A DNA stretch of 64,000 nt, from NCBI GenBank assembly GCA_963971225.1, contig OZ020267.1, positions 86,417,648-86,481,647 on the forward strand. Reading direction: 5' to 3'. The translations under genes were made by a program, and so were the position numbers. This DNA is from Melieria omissa (taxonomy: Eukaryota > Arthropoda > Insecta > Diptera > Ulidiidae). The notes beneath the pieces were generated by a model. The model saw only the letters and a list, made by a program, of their open reading frames with translations. It did not search any database and had not been told where the DNA came from. Of this stretch, positions 56,141 through 64,000 are shown piece after piece (within the stretch, counting starts at the first letter, position 1; every line of letters begins with the position of its first letter).

Positions 56141-57470
56141 CAACAGCCAAAATTTTTCCGAGTTCTAGTAAACCTTTTCTACAGGATTTTTGGACGCTGA
56201 TCACAACTGCGTACTTAGTTTTTTGATTGTTTGAGCGGTTTGTAAGTTATTGGTAGTTTTTGCTAGGAGGTGTTTTCCAGGTTTTTTAATCTTTGCATTT
56301 TTATTGCATTTGTAATATGTTGAAAAACACGATAATTTTTTTATGACACAATAACGAATCCTCAAGCTATAATTCTGACCATAGTCGATTTCGATTGGTC
56401 AAGGGTTAACATGGCTATGGCCCTTCAAAGTTCAATTTTCGCGAATTTTTTATAAAAATTCATTTAAAATCGGTGTTGCAATTTTCAACTAGGAGTTAGT
56501 GTGTAATGTATAGTGTAAGGTTGTAACTTAAACTTATAGAACAGATTTGTTTTATTGTATGTACCATTCTCGGCCTATGCTCATTAGAGTGTAAATGCGA
56601 CTTCATCTTCTGAACACGTGTTTGTATTGAAATCTCCTAATGCTTTTCGCGTCATTGACGAAAGTAGCTAAAGTAATTTCGCAAGCGTCAATATTTGTCT
56701 TTTCAAGGGCATTAACAAAATTTGAATTGGTTCATTACTGTAGGAGCTATTCTAAAAAGAGTTGCATCACACAAGCAAAAATTTCAACCACACACAGCAA
56801 ACTACTTGCTGTTTTTCCATATTTCACTGTGACATATTTTTAGGGCGCAAAAAAAATCAAAATCAAAGCTGAAAATTTTATGAATCAAGGGCATTCGATG
56901 AATGTGAGCATTTTCATACCGCTGCCTAAAATTGTGCTCCGATATTATAGCTCAAAAATAAATCCTTGCTTTTGTTGCTGAATTTATCAATGGAGAACTT
57001 ACATATTTGTACACATACTCTATTACAAACAATGTATTTCAAAAATTTCTTTTTTAATTGAAAGCCCCAACATTCTTCTTTCACTATATGACAATATATA
57101 TTTTTTGTAAGAAAAATTCTTTTGTGTATTCGCAATCTTGCAAAGTAACTGAAAATTTGAATTTGCAAATGAATAACTTTTGCAAATTTGAACCGATTTT
57201 AATGTTTTAAATTTAAAATACAAAGTTAGAGTATTGTTAATCTATGTTAAAAAATGGCATTTCAGACTTCAGGTTTGTGGGAGCTGCATACGTATAATGG
57301 TCAAAAAACATGGAAAACGCCCTCCAAGGAAAACCATCAATATTTCTTAAGCTGCTCAAACAATCAAAAAACCAAGTACGCAGTTGTGATCAGCGTCCAA
57401 AAATCCTTTAGAAAACCATGGTTTGATTTCAGAAAAAAAAATAATGTCGATTTTGTTGCTCTGTGTTATT
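56141..57470. repeat. Long inverted repeat (foldback-like) with arms of about 150 bp
   Basis: The left arm at about 56141-56290 (AGGATTTTTGGACGCTGATC, ACAACTGCGTACTTAG) recurs inverted at about 57295-57465. The outer ends share CACTGAGCAACA / CACAGAGCAACA. The interior is AT-rich without a protein-like ORF. Copy E of G1 begins 18 bp beyond the right end. Confidence 0.7.
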
Positions 57471-57487
57471 TTAATATACGTATATAT

Positions 57488-57952
57488 TGTAACGATAAGA
57501 CAGTCTGTCGCTGTGCAAAGCAACCCTGTCGCTACGCGCCGTGCTATAATTTAATCTGGCAACGACGGCCGCGATGATAAGGGAAACTTGTAGGCCAACC
57601 TGGCAATGATGGAAACTTTTAGTCCAACCTGATGGCAACTTTTATTCCAACCTGGCAATGATGGAAACTTTTAGTCCACTCCGGAATGTGCGAGAACGAT
57701 CTGCGCGATGGCCGGACAGGTATAAAAGGCAGCCGGATGCGGCGCAGCGAGTCAGTCTGATTTTGACTAGTGAAGGTGCCACACGGAGTGATTAAGCAAA
57801 TAATCAAGTGTAAAGACAGTGAAGTGTGAAATTGGTGAAATAAAGTGATAGTTGGTTTTTATTGACTGCGTTTGCATAACTAAAGTTGTTTTATTTTCAA
57901 ATTGCACAATCCAGTGATACGTAACAGCCCACTAGAACTAGTATTCGTAACA
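57488..57952 (+). repeat. G1 copy E 5' LTR
   Basis: It begins TGTAACGATAAGACAG and ends TATTCGTAACA. A TATA box (TATAAAAG) is at 57721-57728 and AATAAA at about 57839. CCAACCTGGCAATGATGGAA is repeated twice, with a partial third copy, at about 57595-57670. Confidence 0.94.
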
Positions 57953-57971
57953 TTTGGTGTCAGAAGTGGGA
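57953..57971 (+). promoter_or_regulatory. G1 primer-binding site (copy E)
   Basis: TTTGGTGTCAGAAGTGGGA directly follows the LTR; the TGGTGTCAGAAGTGGG core fits a leucine-tRNA-type primer. Confidence 0.7.
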
Positions 57972-58025
57972 TTGTGGAAAATTGAAAGTAAACAAATAAA
58001 TAAATAAAATTATAAAAGCACGGAC

Positions 58026-59360
58026 ATGGTTAAACTCGAGCAGCTGAAGGTAGACCAGCTGAAGAAGGAGCTGACTGCCTGGAATTTGCCGACTGCTGGC
58101 GGAAAGGTGGAGTTGCAGTTGCGCTTGCGAGAAGCATGTGAGGCACGAGGCGTCGATTGGACTGTGCATGAGTTCGGAGCGCAAAAACTAGAGGCGTCGG
58201 CCAAGGTGGAGGAGTCGCCTGCTGGTGCTGCTTCGCTACAGAGTACAGCTGCAGCGGCTGCACCAATACAAGCGTTGGACATGAGCCAACTAATGGCTGC
58301 ACTCAAAGGCATGTCGGCGCAAATGGAAACAGCGAATCGGGAAATGGCAGCGAAAATGGAAACGGCGACCCATGAAATATCGGCGCAAATGGCAGCAAAA
58401 CTTGAACATGCAAATCGGGAGTTGTCCAGCAAGCTTCAGGAAAATTCTGCGCGCTTGGAGCAGAAAGTGGAGGAAATCTCAGACAGGATTAATGGGAAAG
58501 TCGAGCACCTGGAGACGCGGGTAGAGCACTTGGATAGACGAGTCGACGACCTAGATGAGTCCTTGAACAAACGAGTTGACAGTCTGGAAGATTCGATGCA
58601 CAGAAAGATAGACGAACGGCTTCGAGAGGTACAGCCACGAGAATGTTTGCCACCGGTTCAGGACGGTTTTGCTGCCAGAACAGAAGTGCCTACTTATGAT
58701 TGTGCTGCGCCGTTCGATACATTTAAATTGCAATTCGACTTGGCTGCTTTGGAAAATCAGTGGACAGATATCAGGAAAGGTTGGCACTGGCGCTGAAAGG
58801 TCCTGCGGCCGAGGTGATCAAATCAGTTCCAGAATGTTTAAGAAGTGAGAGCCACGGTGCCATCATGAGAGCCTTGGCAGCGAAGTATAGCGACGAGCAC
58901 AACCATACGCTATATTACTGTGAGCTGAAGAACCGCAAGCAAAGAGCCAACGAGGCGCTGCAGACATATGCAACAGACATTGAGCGGCTCGTACAGTTGT
59001 GCTACCCAAAATTTGGTGCTGATGATCTCGAGAGGATGAAGATTGAGTCGTTTATTGAAGGTCTTCATGATCCAGAAACACGTCGCAGTGCATTGATGAT
59101 GGGCAAGCCGACATTTAAGGAGACGGTGACCAGCGCGATGACATATGAAGCGACATGGATTGGAGGCAATCGGTATGCATCTGCAAGGGTACGTCAAATC
59201 CAGCCGGACAACGACATTCCGATCCAGGCCATAAGCTCTGAGATACCGGGCAGGCCACGGGTGGTCTCCTCTTAAGTTGTTTGCTGGGTATGTGGCAAGC
59301 AGGGCCACATATGACGAGACTGCCGACAATGAAAGAGGCGCTCGCGTTCTCGATCGCAAT
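58026..59360 (+). pseudogene. G1 gag with SAP-like N-terminus (copy E)
   Basis: The ATG at 58026 gives MVKLEQLKVDQLKKELTAW and KVELQLRLREACEARG, a SAP-type nucleic-acid-binding motif in residues 1-42. A long heptad-rich coiled coil (residues about 85-200) follows, then the capsid block FKLQFDLAALENQW. The frame breaks at about 58780, where copy A has extra bases, and resumes (ALALKGPAAEVIKS) to RPRVVSS. A TAA at 59273-59275 precedes a Cys/His knuckle (VCWVCGKQGHI then RDC), itself carrying a TGA. The gag therefore cannot be full length. Confidence 0.85.
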
Positions 59361-60477
59361 CGCCTGAAGCGAGGAATACTGACAATCGAGGCTCAGCCAA
59401 CAAGCGCAGGGCTGAGGACGAGGAGCCGTTAAACTAAAACGGGTCAGCCCAAAGGGGCGTGAGCTGATCCCCAAAATCTGCTGCCCCACCGTCCTTGTCT
59501 CACAGCTGAAACGGCATCCCAGCAGCTTGACGATTGAAGGAAAGATGGATGGAAAGTTGTTCGTGTTGACACTGGATACTGGAGCGTCATATTCGATCAT
59601 GAAAAGGAAGCTGCTGAAGAACTGGGAACCGCTGCATGGCATACAGCTGCGGACTGCAACTGGCGAGCGTGCGCCGGTAAGAGGAAAAGTTACAAAAAAG
59701 ATTGCTATCGGCACCAGCAGCCTGGAGCATGAGTTCATCGTCGCGGATATAATGGACGACGTGATTATCGTCGTGGATTTCATGATTAGGCACGGTTTTA
59801 CGCTGGACCTGAAAGAACATGTGCTGAGATATGCCAACGTTGAATTCCCGCTGCGCACCGGCTATGAGCGAAGCGTGGCGGTAACGAAGGTTGTATCGTG
59901 TCAACACCGGAGGATACCAGCGAATTCTGAGGCGATTGTGTGGGCAAAGGTGGACGAGGACGATGGGACGAGTCGGCTGTGGGTAGTAGAAGCACCGAAA
60001 CAAGGACACGACAACATCATCATCGGACGTACATTAGTGGAACCTAAGAATGGCAGAATACCAGTTAGAATACTGAACCCCCTGAATGCACCCAGATATG
60101 TCGGTAAAGACGAGGTAATTGGCGAGTGTAAGGAAGCTGTAGCCGTGGTCAATTGCGAGAGTAGCCCACCTGGAGGAAATAGGAAGAACGGTTTCAACAT
60201 GGACGTCATACCGCAGGAGAACCAGTGGAGCAGCGAGTTGACGGCCAAGCAGAAACAGAAGGCGAGGTCTCTCCTGCAGCACTATTGGTCAATATTTGCG
60301 GCAGAAGCAGGCGGAAGAACAGCCATAGTGAAGCACAACATCGACACCGGAAGTGCAAAACCGATTCGCCAACCGCCCAGACGGAAAGAAAAGGTCATAG
60401 AGCCTTCTTCGGGCCCCTGGTGCTCACCGGTCGTGCTAGTCAAGAAAAAGGATGGCAGTACCCGGTTTTGTGTGGAC
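59361..60477 (+). pseudogene. G1 protease and RT start (copy E)
   Basis: Protease has VLTLDTGASYSIM at about 59565. A linker follows, then the RT start IDTGSAKPIRQPPRRK and CSPVVLVKKKDGSTRFCVDYRKL, where SINE-a has inserted. The frame is open from 59527 to 60555; the last codons belong to the SINE. Confidence 0.87.
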
Positions 60478-60491
60478 TATCGGAAGCTCAA

Positions 60492-60822
60492 GGCAGCCGC
60501 CGTGGCTCAGTTGGTTAGTGCGCGGTCCAACGAGTCGCATGCAGAGCGACGCTAGATCGAATTCTGCATGTAGTAACACCTAAAAAACATAACGGGAAAC
60601 TCGTTTTCTCTTTCGGTGGCTGTAATCTCAGCTGGAAATGGCAAACCTCTGAGAGTAAAAATTGCCTATGAAAAAGCTCCCAACCTGCCGTTCGGAACCG
60701 GCATAAAACTGTAGGTCCCTTCCACCCGCGTACAAAGTTCACACGCACAACACGGGTGGTTGCAGGAAGCTAGGCCTTAGTCTCGCGTAAGCGGGCTGTC
60801 GTGCCAATCAATTATTATTAAT
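60492..60822 (+). repeat. SINE-a, copy 2, inside G1 copy E RT
   Basis: It starts GGCAGCCGCCGTGGCTCAG with the same A box as copy 1, has a degraded B box (GATCGAATTC), the shared body, and an ATTATTATTAAT tail. A perfect 14-bp duplication TATCGGAAGCTCAA flanks it at 60478-60491 and 60823-60836. Its orientation is opposite to copy 1. Confidence 0.9.
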
Positions 60823-60836
60823 TATCGGAAGCTCAA

Positions 60837-61292
60837 TGATGTGACCAAGAAGGAAAGTTATCCACTACCGCGGATCGATGACACCCTGGACACGCTGTCA
60901 GGCACAGAGTGGTTCTCCACGCTCGACTTACGCAGCCGCTATTGGCAGGTAGAGCTTGCAGACAAGGACAAGGAGACAACGGCTTCCAGTGTTGGCGATG
61001 GTTTGTGGCAATTCACCGTCATGCCGTTTGGACTCTGCAACGCCCCAGCAACATTCGAGCGGCTAATGGAACGCGTGCTAAAAGGGCTGCATTGGCGGAC
61101 GTGCCTGGTGTACCTCGACGACATAATCGTAATGGGTAAAAGCTTCGACGACCACCTGGGAAAGCTGGAGGAGGTATTTGAGCGGATACAAAAAGCTGGG
61201 CTTAAACTCAACCCAAAGAAGTGCTCGCTGTTCCAAAAGGAGATCAATTATCTGGGTCATACGGTTTCCGCCCGCGGAGTACATACGGATTA
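60837..61292 (+). pseudogene. G1 RT core after the SINE (copy E)
   Basis: It has YPLPRIDDTLDTLSG, FSTLDLRSRYWQVEL, MPFGLCNAPATFERLM and the catalytic CLVYLDDIIVMG, then NPKKCSLFQKEINYLGH. The frame ends at a TAA (61291-61293) before KTTAVKEWPRP. Catalytic residues are intact. Confidence 0.88.
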
Positions 61293-62063
61293 AGGCAAAA
61301 CCACGGCGGTGAAGGAGTGGCCCCGGCCACGTAATCTACACGAACTCCGCAGTTTCCTGGGCCTGTGCACATACTACCGCCGATTTATTCCAGGATTCGC
61401 GAACATAGCCAGCAGCTTGCACAAACTGACGAAAAAGAGCCAAGCTTTCGAGTGGAACGAGGAGCAGGAACAGGCTTTTGCACGACTGAAGGAAAAACTG
61501 TGCAGTGCAGTGAGATGTTTGTGCTGGATACAGATGCAAGCGGCAATAGTATTGGCGGTGTGCTATCACAGATAATAGACGGCCAGGAACAAGTGATAGC
61601 GTACTACAGTAGGGTTCTATCGAAACCGGAACGCAACTACTGTGTGACACGGAGAGAACTGCTGGCGGTATTGGACTGCGTAAAACACTTCCACAAGTAT
61701 CTGTATGGACAAAGGTTTCGCCTGCGCACAGATCATGCGGCATTGAAATGGCTCCTGAACTTTAAGAATCCTGAAGGGCAATTGGCGCGGTGGATCGAGC
61801 GACTGCAGAGCTACGACTACACGATAGAACATCGCAAGGGCAGTAGCCATGGAAATGCCGATGCCTTGCCACGCCGACCGTGCAAAGTCGAATGCAGGCA
61901 GTGCTCGCGGGCCGAAAGCAAAGAACAGGTAGTGGACGTCCGGTTGTTAAGCGTTATGCCAGAGGAAGAGTGGTCTGCGGAGAGGCTACGAAAAGACCAG
62001 CGTGAGGATGCGGATCTTGCAAAAATCGTTGAAAGCAAGGAGCAAGGCGCACATCCAGACTAG
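61293..62063 (+). pseudogene. G1 RT thumb and RNase H (copy E)
   Basis: RNLHELRSFLGLCTYYRRF is followed by a frame change near 61510 and then RNase H: LDTDASGNSIGGVLSQ, VTRRELLAVLDCVKHF, LRTDHAALKWLLNF and HRKGSSHGNADALPRRP. The acidic residues are present. The frame ends with TAG at 62061-62063. Confidence 0.85.
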
Positions 62064-62069
62064 CAGGAG

Positions 62070-63270
62070 ATGGCCGGTGAAAGCCCGATCGCTAAGGGTT
62101 ACTGGGCACAGTGGAAAAGTCTGCAGCTGAAGGAAGGATGCCTGTACCACGAATGGGAGAGCACGGATGGTCGGACCAGCAACTCCCTAATGGTAGTGCC
62201 GAAATGCAGAATCAACAAGGTCATCGAGGCATACCATAACGACTCCAGTGGAGGGCACCTGGGCATCAACAAAACCGTCGCCAAAATAAAAAGACGATTC
62301 TACTGGGATTAAGAGTTGCGACCGATGTTCAGCCTCGAAAGGGCCGACAAGAAGATCTCGAGGCCGCATGCAGCAGTACAACGTGGGAGCGCCCTTCGAG
62401 CGGATTGCTATGGACGTCGCCGGCCCATTCCCAACCAGCACTCAAGGCAACAAATATGTGCTTGTAATGGATTACTTCAGCAAATGGTCCGAAGTGTACC
62501 CTAGTCCTAACCAGGAGGCCACTACGATCTCGGAAAAGCTGGCAAACAACTGGGTAGCCAGGTTCGGAGTTCCGTTGGAGTTGCACACAGATCAAGGCCG
62601 GAATTTCGAGTCTGCGGTATTCAAGGAAGTGTGTGAGCTGCTGGGGATAAAGAAAACGCGTACCACTCCTTTGCACCCACAGTCCGACGGCATGGTGAAA
62701 CGCTTTAACCGGACACTGGAGGAATACCTGCGGAAAGTGGTAGGCAGGAATCAAAAGGATTGGGACACGCATATCCTCCTGTTCCTGATGGCGTATAGGT
62801 CAGCCCCGCACGACACGACATCACTCACTCCAGCCCGAGCAGTGTTCGGCAGAGTTGCGGCTACCCGCTGACTTGAAGTTCGGGGTAGTCAGCACGACGG
62901 GAGGCGCTAAGACGGACTACGTGGCCAATAAGCGGGCGGAACTGGAGGAAATTCACCAGTTTATAAGGAGCCGCACCAAACTGGTCAGCGATAAGGCGAA
63001 AGCCAGATATGATCTACGGGCCAACTCAGCAGGGTTCCAAGAAGGCGATCTGGTAATGCTCTACAACCCGCAGCGGAGGAAAGGTTTGTCTCCGAAACTT
63101 CAAGCGTCATGGGAAGGACCTTACGAAGTCATGACTAGGATAAACGACGTGGTATTCAGGATTCAACGTTGCAGCAATAAAGGCGCTAAGCTGAAGGTAG
63201 TCCATTTGGAGCGCCTGGCGCCTTATCACAGCGGAACCTTGGCACTTGTTCGGGACGAACACGTGGTGGG
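62070..63270 (+). pseudogene. G1 integrase (copy E) lacking the catalytic Glu
   Basis: The zinc-binding HNDSSGGHLG is followed by FYWD and a TAA, because about 35 bp present in copy A are missing near 62310. The core has MDVAGPFPTSTQGNK and HTDQGRNFES, then GMVKRFNRT where the family pattern and copy A have Glu (GMVE). A frame change near 62855 precedes the C-terminal module WEGPYEVMTRINDVVFRIQ. Integration could not be catalysed by this protein. Confidence 0.86.
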
Positions 63271-63273
63271 CAG

Positions 63274-63738
63274 TGTAACGATAAGACAGTCTGTCGCTGT
63301 GCAAAGCAACCCTGTCGCTACGCGCCGTGCTATAATTCAATCTGGCAACGACGGCCGCGATGATAAGGGAAACTTGTAGGCCAACCTGGCAATGATGGAA
63401 ACTTTTAGTCCAACCTGATGGCAACTTTTATTCCAACCTGGCAATGATGGAAAGTTTTAGTCCACTCCGTAATGTGCGAGAACGATCTGCGCGATGGCCG
63501 GACAGGTATAAAAGGCAGCCGGATGCGGCGCAGCGAGTCAGTCTGATTTTGACTAGTGAAGGTGCCACACGGAGTGATTAAGCAAATAATCAAGTGTAAA
63601 GACAGTGAAGTGTGAAATTGGTGAAATAAAGTGATAGTTGGTTTTTATTGACTGCGTTTGCATAACTAAAGTTGTTTTATTTTCAAATTGCACAATCCAG
63701 TGATACGTAACAGCCCACTAGAACTAGTATTCGTAACA
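63274..63738 (+). repeat. G1 copy E 3' LTR
   Basis: Same length as the 5' LTR; three differences seen (T/C in the CTATAATT context, C/G in GGAAAC, G/T in CCGGAATG). ATAT follows. Confidence 0.94.
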
Positions 63739-63742
63739 ATAT

Positions 63743-64000
63743 GTATAATTTTGTGACTCCATAATCGGCTTTGAAGTACTGCATGCCAACCGGTTGTCGA
63801 AAACTTCAAAGTCGCATTACTCTTTAACTAGTCATTATATCACAAAAATATTTGTATCAATAATAGTATAGGTAGAACATACTCAAATATTATTGAAATC
63901 GGAAACATCGAGTTTTGTTACCTGTCCGCTTTGCGTGAAATGCCCCAGTGTTGACATCGTTGGTGTGGGGTGTGAGCGGTTTGTTAAGTTTTTATTGACC
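63743..64000. other. Unannotated right edge
   Basis: AT-rich sequence; no gene or repeat recognised. Confidence 0.5.

Larger units (their letters stand above)
57488..63738 (+). mobile_element. Gypsy-type LTR retrotransposon G1 copy E, full length
   Basis: Two 465-bp LTRs with TG...CA ends differ at three bases. A 4-bp duplication ATAT lies at 57484-57487 and 63739-63742. Inside are the primer site, gag, protease, RT, RNase H and integrase in Gypsy order, without env. A SINE-a splits RT, and several stops and frame changes break the polyprotein. It provides the reference for copies A, D and the solo LTR. Confidence 0.94.

Noticed and set aside
57254..57577. Plus-strand ORF of 107 codons
   Set aside because: It spans the inverted-repeat arm and the G1 LTR; no protein-like composition.

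Overview
This window looks like insect heterochromatin packed with transposable elements. I found no host gene, rRNA, true tRNA gene or CRISPR array. By my boundaries about seven-eighths of the 64 kb is recognisable mobile DNA. A dipteran, possibly a tephritid or related fly, is suggested by the mix: an env-bearing errantivirus, BEL/Pao, Jockey, I, R1, RTE and CR1 LINEs, mariners, hAT, and tRNA-derived SINEs. The species is inference, not proof.

Layout. 1-11915: a broken Gypsy-type retrotransposon (family G1, copy A) interrupted by SINE-a (891-1220) and by SINE-b, which is itself split by an errantivirus (1645-9554, TATATA duplication). 12657-20524: a complete Pao/BEL-type element on the minus strand with 273-bp LTRs, a tandem-repeat leader and an R1-like LINE fragment inside. 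21012-22135 and 22136-30183: two head-to-head copies (B1, B2) of an internally deleted BEL family; B2 holds a full-length RTE LINE with an open 994-codon ORF (23497-26783, 14-bp duplication). 30523-35403: a gag-only BEL-like element (C) on the minus strand; one LTR carries a solo G1 LTR and the other a deleted mariner.

36926-46156: a three-level nest. A degenerate hAT contains an I-clade LINE (37441-45901), which contains a 5'-truncated CR1-type LINE (41104-43786). 47306-48046: a second deleted mariner. 48747-53568: a 5' fragment of G1 (copy D), split by a Jockey LINE (49255-53487) that carries a solo LTR and a TAA-flanked palindromic MITE. 53620-57487: a LINE 3' fragment, a transposon-like protein remnant, a TTAA-flanked MITE and a long inverted repeat. 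57488-63738: a complete G1 copy (E) with 465-bp LTRs differing at three positions, yet with many coding lesions and a SINE-a inside RT.

The target-site duplications fix the relative order of many insertions. The three elements with both LTRs and enough sequence to compare all show about 0.7% LTR divergence, suggesting insertions of similar, recent age. Nearly all coding regions are broken; the RTE ORF and the I-element ORF1 are the best preserved. Many breaks are single-base frameshifts, so assembly error must be excluded before calling every copy dead.
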